Source of the DNA: Streptomyces rubiginosohelvolus | GTDB lineage: Bacteria > Actinomycetota > Actinomycetes > Streptomycetales > Streptomycetaceae | Length of the DNA stretch: 64,000 bases | Direction of reading: 5' to 3' | Assembly: GCF_014649875.1 (NCBI RefSeq) | Contig: NZ_BMTW01000002.1 | Span: 434,001 to 498,000 of the forward strand | Shown: in pieces, positions 1 to 8,482 of the stretch | Position numbering within the stretch: the first letter of the stretch is position 1 | Layout: each line of letters opens with the position of its first letter | The notes under the pieces: model-generated | What the model saw: the letters and a program-made list of their open reading frames with translations, nothing else | Databases searched by the model: none | Told to the model about the DNA's origin: nothing | Translations under genes and position numbers: made by a program

Positions 1-624
1 CAGCTTGCGGCGCAGCTGGGCCATGTAGACGCGCAGATAGTTGGTCTCGGTGCCGTAGGAGGGGCCCCAGACCTCCTGGAGGAGCTGTTTCTGGCTGACC
101 AGGCGGCCGGCGTTGCGGACGAGGACCTCCAGCAGGTGCCACTCGGTGGGGGTGAGGCGTACGTCGCGGCCGGCCCGGTGCACCTTCTTCGCCGCCAGGT
201 CGACGGTGAAGCCGGCGGTCTCGACGAGGGCGATGTCCTCGGTGCCGCCCTCCTGGCCGACCGGCTCCGCCCGGCGTACGGAGGCGCGCAGCCGGGCCAG
301 CAGCTCGTCCATGCCGAACGGTTTGGTGACGTAGTCGTCGGCGCCGGCGTCCAGCGCCTCCACCTTCTCGTCGGAGGTCTGGCGCGCGGAGAGGACCAGG
401 ATCGGGACCCGGGTCCAGCCGCGCAGGCCCCTGATCACCTCGACCCCGTCCATGTCGGGCAGCCCGAGGTCGAGGAGGACGACATCGGGGTGGCGGGCGG
501 CGGCGAGTTGGAGGGCGGTCGCCCCGTCGGGCGCGGCGTCGACCTCGTACTGGCGGGCCTTCAGGTTGATCACGAGGGCGCGGACGATCTGCGGCTCGTC
601 GTCGACCACAAGCACCCTGGTCAT
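1..624 (-). CDS. kdpE: KdpE-type OmpR-family response regulator (3' end outside the window)
   Basis: This is the DNA-binding response regulator paired with KdpD, which controls high-affinity potassium uptake genes in the families studied. The receiver domain begins MTRVLVVDDE. The acidic pocket and phospho-acceptor are visible (LLDLGLPDMDG, Asp52), as is the conserved KPFGMDELLARLRA end of the receiver. A winged-helix domain of OmpR type follows (LTPTEWHLLEVLVRN, then YLRVYMAQLRRKL), and the gene runs off the left edge shortly before its expected end. The ATG start is preceded by an AAAGG-type site. It lies 112 bp downstream of kdpD on the same strand, so the two probably form one transcript. 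No kdpFABC genes are visible. Confidence 0.92.
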   Translation of the reverse strand, partial: MTRVLVVDDEPQIVRALVINLKARQYEVDAAPDGATALQLAAARHPDVVLLDLGLPDMDGVEVIRGLRGWTRVPILVLSARQTSDEKVEALDAGADDYVTKPFGMDELLARLRASVRRAEPVGQEGGTEDIALVETAGFTVDLAAKKVHRAGRDVRLTPTEWHLLEVLVRNAGRLVSQKQLLQEVWGPSYGTETNYLRVYMAQLRRKL

Positions 625-736
625 CGCGGACCTGCCTTTCTGCTGTTCGGGCTGTATGGGCTGCACTGGCTGCCCGGGTTGTACGGGGAGGAGCTGGGGA
701 ACACGTCGGGGCGGGCGGAGTGCGCCCGGGGGTGGG

Positions 737-3280
737 TCACGAGGTGACCCGGGCCGGAAGCTCTGGGTCGGCCCGGACGCCGCCCGGTGCCGCGGCCAGC
801 GTCAGGACCATGGTCAGCCCGCCGCCCGGGGTGTCCTCGGCGTCCAGCGTGCCGCCCATGGCCTCGGCGAAGCCCCGGGAGACGGCGAGGCCGAGCCCCA
901 CTCCGGCGCCGCGCGGGGCGTCCCCGTACCGCTGGAAGGGCTCGAAGATGCGTTCCTTGGCCTCGTCGGGGACGCCCCGGCCCCGGTCCACCACCCGCAG
1001 CTCGACCCGGCCGCCGAGTGCGCTGGCGGCAACGGCGACGGGCTCCCGGCCCGGGTTGTACTTGACGGCGTTCTCGACGATGTTGGCGACGACCCGCTCC
1101 AGGAGCCCGGGGTCGACGGCGACCATCGGCAGCGTCTCCGGGATGTCGAGGTCGACGCTGCCCTCGGGGACGCCGCCGAGTGCCATGGGGACCACCTCGT
1201 CGAGGTCGATCTCGCGGATCAGGGGCGTCACGGTGCCGGTCTGGAGGCGGGACATGTCCAGCAGGTTGCCGACGAGGTGGTCCAGCCGGTCCGCGCCGTC
1301 CTCGATGCCTTCCAGAAGCTCCGCCTCGTCCTCGTCGGACCAGGCGACGTCGTCGGAGCGCAGTGAGCTGACGGCGGCCTTGATGGCGGCCAGCGGGGTG
1401 CGCAGGTCGTGGCTGACGGCGGCTAGCAGGGCGGTCCTGATCCGGTTGCCCTCGGCGAGTCTGCGGGCCTGCTCGGCCTCCCCGACCAGGCGCTGGCGGT
1501 CCAGAACGACGGCTGCCTGGGCGGCGAACGCGCCGAGCACCCGGCGGTCCTCGGCGGGCAGCACCCGGCCGGAGAGCGCGAGGGCCAGGTTGTCGCCGAC
1601 CGGCATGTCCACGTCGGCGTCGTCGGGGCGGGCGACCGGGGCCGGGCCGACGGATCCGGCGCAGGTCCACGGCTCGACGTCGCTGCTGCGCTCCAGCAGG
1701 GCGACGGACTCCATGGCGAAGGTCTCGCGGACCCGCTCCAGCAGGGCGTCCAGGGCCGTTTCGCCGCGCAGCACGCTGCCGGCCAGGAAGGAGAGGATCT
1801 CCGACTCGGCGCGCAGCCGGGCCGCCTGGTGGGTGCGCCGGGCCGCGAGGTCGACCACGGAGGAGACCGCCACCGCCACCGCGAAGAAGATCACGATGGC
1901 GACGAGGTTCTCCGGGTCCTGGACGGTCAGAGTGTGGGTGGGCGGGGTGAACCAGTAGTTCAGCAGCAGGCAGCCGACGGCCGCCGAGGCCAGCGCGGGT
2001 CTCAGCCCGCCGAGCAGGGCGGCGGCCACCGTCAGGAAGAGGAAGAGCAGGACGTCGTTGGCGAGGCCGGGAGCGTCCTCCATGGAGCGCAGGACCACCG
2101 CGAGCAGGACGGGGCCGACGACGCCGACGAGCCAGCCCCAGATGATCCGGGCGCGGCCGAGCCGGGCGCCGCGGGCGATGGGCAGACCGCGGCCCTTGGC
2201 GACCTCTTCGTGGGTGACGATGTGGACGTCGAGGTCGGGTCCGGACTCGCGGGCGACGGTCGCGCCGACCCCGGGGCCGTAGATGTACTGCCAGGTCTTG
2301 CGGCGGCTGGAGCCCAGCACGATCTGGGTGGCGTTGACGCCCCGCGCGAACTCCAGCAGGGCGGCCGGTATGTCGTCGCCGATGACGTGGTGGAAGGTGC
2401 CGCCGAGGTCCTCGACCAGGGTCCGCTGGACGGTCAGCTCCTTCGGGGAGGCGGAGGTGAGGCCGTCGCTGCGGGCGATGTAGACGGCGAGGATCTCGCT
2501 GCCGGAGCCCTTGGCGGCCATCCGGGAGGCACGGCGGATGAGGGTGCGGCCCTCGGGCCCGCCGGTCAGCCCGACGACGATGCGTTCGCGGGCCTGCCAG
2601 GTGGTGCGGATGTTGTGCTCGCCCCGGTACTGCTGGAGGTACTCGTCGACCCGGTCGGCGGTCCACAGCAGGGCCAGCTCGCGCAGGGCGGTGAGGTTGC
2701 CGGGGCGGAAGTAGTTCGAGAGGGCGGCGTCCATCTTGTCGGGCTGGTAGATGTTGCCGTGCGCCATCCGGCGGCGCAGCGCCTGGGGCGACATGTCGAC
2801 CAGTTCGATCTGGTCGGCCCGGCGGACCACCTCGTCGGGGACGGTCTCGCGCTGCCGGACGCCGGTGATCGACTCGACGACGTCGCCGAGCGACTCCAGG
2901 TGCTGGATGTTGACCGTGGATATGACGTCGATGCCGGCCTTGAGCAGCTCCTCGACGTCCTGCCAGCGCTTGGCGTTGCGGGAGCCGGGGACGTTGGTGT
3001 GGGCGAGCTCGTCGACCAGGGCCACGGCCGGGGCGCGCTCCAGGACGGCGTCGACGTCCATCTCGGTGAAGACGGCGCCGCGGTAGCTGATCTCGCTGCG
3101 CCGGACCTGCTCCAGGCCGTGCAGCAGCACCTCGGTGCGCGGCCGGGCGTGGTGCTCCACGAAGGCCACCACGCAGTCGGTGCCGCGCTCGACCCGGCGG
3201 TGCGCCTCGGAGAGCATCGCGTACGTCTTGCCGACGCCCGGTGCCGCGCCCAGGTAGATCCGGAGTATGCCGCGTCCCAT
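737..3280 (-). CDS. kdpD: KdpD sensor histidine kinase
   Basis: KdpD is a membrane sensor kinase for potassium limitation and turgor that phosphorylates KdpE. The 847 residues match the usual family length. The N-terminal KdpD domain carries a Walker A motif (GAAPGVGKT, residues 11-19) and DELAHTNVPG. A Usp-like domain follows (VLGSSRRKTWQ). Next is a cluster of transmembrane helices (IIWGWLVGVVGPVLLAVV and following), then a GAF-like region, an H-box (VSHDLRTPL, His624) and an ATPase with N box (NIVENAVKYN) and G boxes (DRGRGVPDEA, GVGLGLAVSRGF). All catalytic motifs look intact. It is transcribed towards kdpE. Confidence 0.95.
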   Translation of the reverse strand: MGRGILRIYLGAAPGVGKTYAMLSEAHRRVERGTDCVVAFVEHHARPRTEVLLHGLEQVRRSEISYRGAVFTEMDVDAVLERAPAVALVDELAHTNVPGSRNAKRWQDVEELLKAGIDVISTVNIQHLESLGDVVESITGVRQRETVPDEVVRRADQIELVDMSPQALRRRMAHGNIYQPDKMDAALSNYFRPGNLTALRELALLWTADRVDEYLQQYRGEHNIRTTWQARERIVVGLTGGPEGRTLIRRASRMAAKGSGSEILAVYIARSDGLTSASPKELTVQRTLVEDLGGTFHHVIGDDIPAALLEFARGVNATQIVLGSSRRKTWQYIYGPGVGATVARESGPDLDVHIVTHEEVAKGRGLPIARGARLGRARIIWGWLVGVVGPVLLAVVLRSMEDAPGLANDVLLFLFLTVAAALLGGLRPALASAAVGCLLLNYWFTPPTHTLTVQDPENLVAIVIFFAVAVAVSSVVDLAARRTHQAARLRAESEILSFLAGSVLRGETALDALLERVRETFAMESVALLERSSDVEPWTCAGSVGPAPVARPDDADVDMPVGDNLALALSGRVLPAEDRRVLGAFAAQAAVVLDRQRLVGEAEQARRLAEGNRIRTALLAAVSHDLRTPLAAIKAAVSSLRSDDVAWSDEDEAELLEGIEDGADRLDHLVGNLLDMSRLQTGTVTPLIREIDLDEVVPMALGGVPEGSVDLDIPETLPMVAVDPGLLERVVANIVENAVKYNPGREPVAVAASALGGRVELRVVDRGRGVPDEAKERIFEPFQRYGDAPRGAGVGLGLAVSRGFAEAMGGTLDAEDTPGGGLTMVLTLAAAPGGVRADPELPARVTS

Positions 3281-3462
3281 GGCCCCATTGTCTTCTTCCG
3301 TCCGGCCGTGTCCTGCGGAGGGCCGGTGGCGCGCCCGGTGCGGCTGCCGCCATCGACGCTACTCCGCCGCGGGCCGTGGTTCGGTCCGGGGAGTGCAGGT
3401 GAGGGGCGTATTGACGGAACTCTGATGCGCGCCGGGAGAGCCGGAAGGGTGGGCCCGGGGGC

Positions 3463-4197
3463 TCAGGACTGTTCGACGATATGGCCGTCGCTCAGCTCCA
3501 GGACCCGGTCGGCGAGGCCCAGCAGCTGGGGGTCGTGGGTGGCGACGAGGGCGGTGACGTTCTCGCTGCGGACGACCGCGCGGAGCAGTTCCATCACGGC
3601 GAGCCCGGTCTCGGCGTCGAGCTGTCCGGTGGGCTCGTCGGCGATCAGGAGGGCGGGGCGGTTGGCGAGGGCGCGGGCGATGGCGACACGCTGCTGCTGG
3701 CCGCCGGAGAGCTCGCCGGGCCGCTGCTCGGCGTGGTCGGCGAGGCCGACGAGGGAGAGCAGCAGGGCGACCCGTTCGTCGCGCTCGGCCGGGTCGGCCT
3801 TGCGCAGCCGGAGCGGTACGCCGACGTTCTCGGCGGCGGTCAGGATCGGGATGAGGCCGAAGGACTGGAAGATGAAGCCGACCCGGTCCCGGCGCAGCTC
3901 CAGCAGGCCCTTCTCGCCGAGGCCCGCCAGCTCGGTACCGTCGACGGTGATCCGGCCGCTGTCGGGGGTGTCCAGGCCGCCGACCAGGTTGAGCAGGGTG
4001 GTCTTGCCGGAGCCGGAGCGGCCCTTGAGCGCGACCAGCTCGCCGCGCGGGATCTCGAAGGAGACGCCGCGCAGGGCGTGCACGGCCGCCGCTCCGCTGC
4101 CGTACGAACGGTGCAGGTCCTCGACCGTGACCATGGCGCTGCGGGCCGGGTCCTCGGCGAGGGCCGTGCCGGACTGCCCGCTGGTGCTCTCGGTCAT
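3463..4197 (-). CDS. ABC transporter ATP-binding protein (LolD/MacB type), no adjacent permease
   Basis: A 244-residue ATPase subunit of an ABC transporter, of the family that normally pairs with FtsX/MacB-like permeases. Visible motifs are Walker A (GRSGSGKTTLLN), Q-loop (FIFQSFGLIP), signature (LSGGQQQRVAIARAL), Walker B with D-loop (LLIADEPTGQLD) and H-loop (LVATHDPQ). The ATG at 4197 follows a strong GGGGGAG site. Longer in-frame upstream starts lack one. Neither neighbour, kdpD downstream or DUF3710 upstream, is a permease, so the partner must be encoded elsewhere or the protein acts in a non-transport role. The substrate is unknown. Confidence 0.9.
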   Translation of the reverse strand: MTESTSGQSGTALAEDPARSAMVTVEDLHRSYGSGAAAVHALRGVSFEIPRGELVALKGRSGSGKTTLLNLVGGLDTPDSGRITVDGTELAGLGEKGLLELRRDRVGFIFQSFGLIPILTAAENVGVPLRLRKADPAERDERVALLLSLVGLADHAEQRPGELSGGQQQRVAIARALANRPALLIADEPTGQLDAETGLAVMELLRAVVRSENVTALVATHDPQLLGLADRVLELSDGHIVEQS

Positions 4198-4304
4198 GCT
4201 GCTCCCCCGTCGTACGTACATGGCCCGCGTCTGACCCGCGTCGTCGCCCGCCAAGTATGTGTGTACGGCACACGGCCGGGCAATGGCCGGGGCCGGTACG
4301 TGCG

Positions 4305-4350
4305 ACGGCCGGTGGGCCGCACCCGGGAAGGGGTGCGGCCCACCGGCCGT
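4305..4350. terminator. Strong hairpin terminator after the dut/DUF3710 block
   Basis: A perfect 20-bp inverted repeat (arms 4305-4324 and 4331-4350) with a 6-nt loop, 26 bp past the end of the DUF3710 gene on the minus strand. There is no long T-run, as is usual for Streptomyces terminators. Confidence 0.8.
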
Positions 4351-4375
4351 AGCTGTGGAGTTCCGCGAGGTGCCG

Positions 4376-5149
4376 CTAGCGGACCTCGGTGATCTCGGGG
4401 CCGCGCTGGAGCTGGCCCATGCCGCCGGAGAACCGGGAGCTCTCCTGGTCCTCCTGCTGCACACCCTCGGGCACCATCTGGGCGTCGTTGGGGAGCTTGA
4501 GGACGATCGGGTCGCGGGGGGCCATCGGGCCGTCGCCGCGGACGACCACGGTGTCCCGGAAGATCGTCTCCAGCAGTCCGGCGGCCTCCGGCTGGACGGC
4601 GCCCTGGCCGGAGATCACTCCGCGCAGGAACCAGCGGGGACCGTCGACGCCGACGAAGCGCACGAGCTGCACCCCGCCCGTGCCGTCCGGGAGCTGTACG
4701 GGGACCTGCGCGCGCAGCTCCCAGCCCAGCGGGCCCTCGACCTCGTCGATGACGCCGCCCTGCTGGGTGATGCCCGAGGCGATCTCGTCGCGGACCTCGC
4801 CCCAGATGCCCTCCTTCTTGGGGGCGGCGAAGGCCTGCAGCTGGACCGCGCTGTCGCGCAGCACCACGGTGGCGGCGACGATCGCGTCCCCGGCCACCTC
4901 GACGCGCAGTTCCATGCCCTCGACCCCGGGGACGAAGATGCCGCCCAGATCGACCCGGCCCTCGCCGGGCTGGGAGACCTCGGAGCTGTCCCAGGGTCCG
5001 TCCGGCCGGGGGGCCGGCGGAAGATTCATCCGACGCGTGCCCCCGGCGGCGGCGTCGCCGCTCTCGGGCTCGTCGGCGACCTGCTCGGCCTCGCGCACCT
5101 CGTCCGCCGCGTCCTCGGCGGAACCACTCTTCTTGCGACGTCCGAACAC
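4376..5149 (-). CDS. DUF3710 domain protein
   Basis: A 257-residue protein of the actinobacterial DUF3710 family; its biochemical role is unknown to me. It starts with a basic VFGRRKKSG stretch and an acidic disordered segment to about residue 50. A folded domain follows (VDLGGIFVPGVEGMELRVE, then IVAATVVLRDSAVQLQAFAAPK, then IWGEVRDEIASGI). The GTG at 5149 follows AGGACAG. Upstream in-frame starts would overlap dut heavily and were rejected. The gene begins 1 bp after the dut stop, so the two are probably translationally coupled, and a strong terminator follows. Confidence 0.88.
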   Translation of the reverse strand: MFGRRKKSGSAEDAADEVREAEQVADEPESGDAAAGGTRRMNLPPAPRPDGPWDSSEVSQPGEGRVDLGGIFVPGVEGMELRVEVAGDAIVAATVVLRDSAVQLQAFAAPKKEGIWGEVRDEIASGITQQGGVIDEVEGPLGWELRAQVPVQLPDGTGGVQLVRFVGVDGPRWFLRGVISGQGAVQPEAAGLLETIFRDTVVVRGDGPMAPRDPIVLKLPNDAQMVPEGVQQEDQESSRFSGGMGQLQRGPEITEVR

Positions 5150-5150
5150 G

Positions 5151-5681
5151 TCACTGTCCTTCCCGGTCGGATACGACCGAAGCGTAGCTGTTCCCACCGT
5201 GGGTGATCCCGCCCTCGGCGCCGTCCACCGACGCGTGGCCGCCGGTGGACCCGAAGCCCCCTTCGGCCCGCGCCGAGCCGGGAAGTTCCGCCACCTCGTG
5301 GAAGCGCACCTTCTCGACCTGCTGGACAACCAGTTGGGCAATCCGGTCGAACCGTTCGAATCGCACGCTCTCGCGTGGATCGAGGTTGACCACGATCACC
5401 TTGATCTCCCCACGGTACCCGGCATCAACCGTCCCTGGGGCATTCACGAGGGCCACTCCGCAGCGGGCTGCGAGGCCGGAGCGCGGGTGCACGAACGCGG
5501 CGTACCCGTCGGGCAGGGCGATCGAGACCCCGGTGGGCAGCACCACGCGCTCGCCGGGGGCGAGTTCGGCGGCCTCGGTGGTCACCAGGTCGGCACCGGC
5601 GTCGCCCGGGTGCCCGTACGCCGGAATCGGCACATCCGGGTCGGTCCGGCGGATCAGTACGTCGACGGGGTTGCGGGTCAC
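5151..5681 (-). CDS. dut: dUTP diphosphatase (dUTPase)
   Basis: Hydrolyses dUTP to dUMP and pyrophosphate, keeping uracil out of DNA and supplying dUMP for dTMP synthesis. The trimeric dUTPase motifs are present: motif 1 (HPGDAGADL), motif 2 (PRSGLAA), motif 3 with the catalytic Asp (NAPGTVDAGYRGE), motif 4 (RIAQLVVQ) and the glycine-rich C-terminal motif 5 (RAEGGFGSTG). At 176 residues it has the usual length plus a short tail. The ATG overlaps the stop of the thioesterase gene by 4 bp (ATGA), indicating an operon. Confidence 0.95.
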   Translation of the reverse strand: MTRNPVDVLIRRTDPDVPIPAYGHPGDAGADLVTTEAAELAPGERVVLPTGVSIALPDGYAAFVHPRSGLAARCGVALVNAPGTVDAGYRGEIKVIVVNLDPRESVRFERFDRIAQLVVQQVEKVRFHEVAELPGSARAEGGFGSTGGHASVDGAEGGITHGGNSYASVVSDREGQ

Positions 5682-6262
5682 GGGTTCACCTCGAAGGCGC
5701 GGGCGCGGCGGACCTGGTCGGGGTCGGACATGGCGGCCTGGATCTCGGCGGGCCTGCCGTTGTCGATGAAGTGGTCGACCTTGACCTCGATGAAGAGGGC
5801 GTCGGCCCGGACCGCGACGGGGCCTTCGGGGCCGCCGATCCGGCCGGTGGCGGTGGAGTAGATCTTGCGCCCGTGCACGGCGGTGATCCGGGCGTCGAGG
5901 TGCAGCACGGTGTCCACGGGGACGGGGCGGACGAAGTCGGTCTCCAGCCGTCCGGTCACCGCGATGGTGCGCAGCAGCCAGTTCAGCGAGCCGAGCGTCT
6001 CGTCCAGCGCCGTGGCGAGCACGCCGCCGTGGGCGAGGCCGGGGGCACCCTGATGGGCGGGCTGCACGGTGAACTCGGCGGTGACGCTCACGCCTTCACC
6101 GGCGCGCGCCATCAGGTGCAGTCCGTGCGGCTGTCCCCCGCCGCAGCCGAAACAGTGTTCGTAGTGCGCTCCGAGGAGCTCGCCGGGGGCGGGCGCGTCG
6201 GGGTGCCGGACCGGCGCGACGGCGTCGGCCGGGGGTGTCAGAGCTGCTGATGTTCCACTCAC
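5678..6262 (-). CDS. PaaI-family hotdog thioesterase
   Basis: A 194-residue predicted acyl-CoA thioesterase of the 4HBT hotdog fold; the substrate is not predictable from sequence. Hallmarks are the N-terminal HCFGCG...PHGL segment, common in this subfamily, and the central helix motif AHGGVLATALDETLGSLNW with the catalytic acid. The GTG at 6262 has a weak AAGG upstream and fits family length. A start further upstream would add a low-complexity arginine-rich extension. It is the first gene of a tight block with dut and DUF3710 and faces away from the DUF3093 gene. Confidence 0.85.
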   Translation of the reverse strand: MSGTSAALTPPADAVAPVRHPDAPAPGELLGAHYEHCFGCGGGQPHGLHLMARAGEGVSVTAEFTVQPAHQGAPGLAHGGVLATALDETLGSLNWLLRTIAVTGRLETDFVRPVPVDTVLHLDARITAVHGRKIYSTATGRIGGPEGPVAVRADALFIEVKVDHFIDNGRPAEIQAAMSDPDQVRRARAFEVNP

Positions 6263-6320
6263 AGGCGCAGACCTTACCCGCGCGGCAGGGTGCGGGTCGC
6301 GCCGTGCCAAGCTTGGTGCC

Positions 6321-6779
6321 ATGCAGCCTTCCGCCCCGCCCTTCGACGAACGTCTCACCGCGCCCCGCTCCTGGTGGTTCATCGCCTTCGGGGTCGGTGT
6401 CGCCTGTGCTCTGATGCTGCTGCCGCTGGGCACGCTGCCGATGCTCGCGGGGCTGGTCGGCGGGACGGCCGCGGCGGCCCTCGTGGTGAGCGGTTACGGC
6501 TCGGCCCGGATCCGGGTGGTGGCGGGGTCCCTCGTCGCCGGCGAGGCCCGGATCCCGCTGTCGGCGCTCGGTGAGCCCGAGGTGCTGGACGCGGAGGAGG
6601 CGCGGGCGTGGCGCACGCACAAGGCGGACGCCCGTGCGTTCATGCTGCTGCGCGGCTATGTCGAGACGGCGGTGCGGGTGGAGGTCACGGACCCGGAGGA
6701 CCCGACTCCGTACGTCTATCTGTCCACCCGGGACCCGCGGGGCCTGGCGGCGGCGCTGAGCGGCGCCAGGACCGCCTGA
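6321..6779 (+). CDS. DUF3093 membrane protein
   Basis: A 152-residue integral membrane protein of the actinobacterial DUF3093 family. Two adjacent hydrophobic helices (about residues 19-38 and 41-58) are followed by a soluble domain with typical family features (GEARIPLSALGEPEVLDAEE, then ARAFMLLRGYVETAVRV, then YVYLSTRDPRGLAAAL). The function is unknown. It is transcribed divergently from the thioesterase gene, 58 bp away, a genomic association with dut common in Streptomyces as far as I recall. Confidence 0.85.
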   Translation: MQPSAPPFDERLTAPRSWWFIAFGVGVACALMLLPLGTLPMLAGLVGGTAAAALVVSGYGSARIRVVAGSLVAGEARIPLSALGEPEVLDAEEARAWRTHKADARAFMLLRGYVETAVRVEVTDPEDPTPYVYLSTRDPRGLAAALSGARTA

Positions 6780-6806
6780 GCCGTTCGCCGGACCGGCCGG
6801 GTGCCC

Positions 6807-7769
6807 TCAGGGGCCCTCGATCTCCTTGGGCAGCTCGGCCGGGTTCAGCGGCTGCTCCAGCGGCGGCAGCGCGGGCAGCCGGTCCCAAGGGATCTGGTCC
6901 TTGCGCAGGTCGTCCCTGACCCGGTCGGCGAGCTTGCGGGTGTCGCGGCGGTTCATCGTGGCGCCGACGGCGGCGCCGATCATGAACGGGATCAGGTTGG
7001 GCAGATTGCGCGCCATGCGCTTCATGATCTGCTGCCGCAGCTCACGCTTCATCTGGCCGCCGAGGGCGGCGTTGAGCGTGGTGGGCCGGGTGACGTCGAT
7101 GCCGCGCTCCTCGGTCCACGACGTCAGATACGCGGTGCTGCGCTGGCCGAGATTGCCCGGGGGCCGACGGCCGTAGACCTCGTGGAGCTCGGCGACGAGC
7201 TTCATCTCGATCGCGGCGACGCCGGTGACCTCCGCCGCCAGCTCGGCGAGCATCGCGGGCGGTACGGGCATCATCGCGGCGGCCCCGATACCGGCGCCGA
7301 CGGTCGCGGTGCCCCGGCAGGCTCCCGTGACCAGCTTGTCGGCCAGCTCCTCGGGCCCGAGGCCCGGAAACTGCCTGCGCAGGGTGGCGAGGTCGCGCAC
7401 CGGCACGCGCGGAGCCGTGTCGATGATGCGGTCGGCCAGCTGTGCGGCCAGTGCCTTCGCGCTCTCGCCGCTCTTGCGTACGCCCCGTTTCACTGCGTGC
7501 AGGCGGCCCCCGGCCTGGGGCTCCGCCCGGTCCTGCTGTTCCCGCTGCGCGGCCAGGTCCGGCAGTGCTGCCGACCCGGCCACTTCGAGCGAGGCCGAAC
7601 GGCCTCGCTCGTCGTCGGGACCGCCGGAGTGATCCGGCGGGGCGGCGGACCGCTCGGCAGACGCGTGACCGCCTTCTGCCGGGCCTGTGCCGCCGGTACC
7701 GTCCTGTGGTGCCTGCTGGCCGTGCCGACGCCAGGGGCGCCGCTTCCGGAACGGTGTCTCGCCTGCCAC
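6807..7769 (-). CDS. Hypothetical membrane-associated protein, EcsC-like
   Basis: A 320-residue protein I do not firmly recognise. Residues 1-90 are charged and low complexity. The rest is helical with two hydrophobic segments: one rich in Gly/Ala (about residues 145-190, GAGIGAAAMMPVPPAMLAEL) and one near residue 260 (LIPFMIGAAVGATMNRRDTR). The pattern resembles EcsC-family proteins, but that is an impression only. The GTG start at 7769 lies 14 bp after the DUF4193 stop, so the two are probably co-transcribed. The true start could be further in, because the N-terminal segment shows no conserved features. Confidence 0.7.
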   Translation of the reverse strand: MAGETPFRKRRPWRRHGQQAPQDGTGGTGPAEGGHASAERSAAPPDHSGGPDDERGRSASLEVAGSAALPDLAAQREQQDRAEPQAGGRLHAVKRGVRKSGESAKALAAQLADRIIDTAPRVPVRDLATLRRQFPGLGPEELADKLVTGACRGTATVGAGIGAAAMMPVPPAMLAELAAEVTGVAAIEMKLVAELHEVYGRRPPGNLGQRSTAYLTSWTEERGIDVTRPTTLNAALGGQMKRELRQQIMKRMARNLPNLIPFMIGAAVGATMNRRDTRKLADRVRDDLRKDQIPWDRLPALPPLEQPLNPAELPKEIEGP

Positions 7770-7782
7770 GGTCGACTCGACC

Positions 7783-8079
7783 TCAGTCGCAGTCGCGGCA
7801 GATGGGCTGACCGTTCTTCTCGCGGGCCAGCTGGCTGCGGTGGTGCACCAGGAAGCAGCTCATGCAGGTGAACTCGTCGGCCTGCTTGGGCAGCACCCGG
7901 ACGGCCAGCTCCTCGTTGGAGAGGTCCGCGCCGGGCAGCTCGAGGCCCTCGGCCGCGTCGAACTCGTCGACGTCGACGGCGGAAGCCGTCTTGTCGCTCC
8001 GACGCGCCTTGAGCTCTTCGAGGCTGTCCTGGTCCACGTCGTCGTCGGTCTTGCGTGGGGTGTCGTAATCCGTTGCCAT
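7783..8079 (-). CDS. DUF4193 small zinc-binding-type protein
   Basis: A 98-residue acidic protein of the actinobacterial DUF4193 family. The C-terminal third holds two CxxC pairs (Cys72/Cys75 in TCMSC, Cys94/Cys97 in ICRDC), with paired histidines between, consistent with a zinc ribbon. The N-terminal part is rich in Asp and Glu. The ATG at 8079 follows a strong GGGGGAG site. The function is unknown; possible relatives act as small regulators or RNA polymerase-associated proteins, but nothing here proves that. It heads a short operon with the EcsC-like gene and has a 400-bp upstream region. Confidence 0.9.
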   Translation of the reverse strand: MATDYDTPRKTDDDVDQDSLEELKARRSDKTASAVDVDEFDAAEGLELPGADLSNEELAVRVLPKQADEFTCMSCFLVHHRSQLAREKNGQPICRDCD

Positions 8080-8482
8080 GTCGCTCTCCCCCTCTTGGGT
8101 GTCTAGGTGTCTCAGCGCACGTAACGCGTGAGAGGCCGGACTTGTGCCCGACCTGAGGCGGAGATTTTGCCTCACATCAAGGTCTGTTACTCAATCGACA
8201 CCCAACCGGCCGCCTCGGCGAGGCTCGGCTTGGGTGGCGATGGGGACCGTACACGGTCCCGCCTGCGCAGTTCACGGGCGCCACCCCGTGTACTTCCCGT
8301 GATAACGATCCCCGAAAACCCGGACGATTACCGGCTTTCCGACAGAGTCGTGATCACGGAGAGTAGATGGGCGGAAAATCGGCCCTGTGATCGATCACAC
8401 ACGACCCGCCCGGGAACGGGTCCTGAAAATTCCGCCCAAAGCGAACATGAAGATTCGGTACGGAGTCACATCGTGCAGCCTC
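8080..8482. other. Noncoding region between the DUF4193 gene and cutS
   Basis: These 403 bp hold no convincing ORF. They include the DUF4193 promoter region and the 3' side of cutS. The one clear structure is an 18-bp palindrome, GGGACCGT-AC-ACGGTCCC, at 8243-8260, about 165 bp upstream of the DUF4193 start. It could be an operator or a hairpin. The stretch from 8280 to 8450 is noticeably more AT-rich than its surroundings. Confidence 0.6.
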
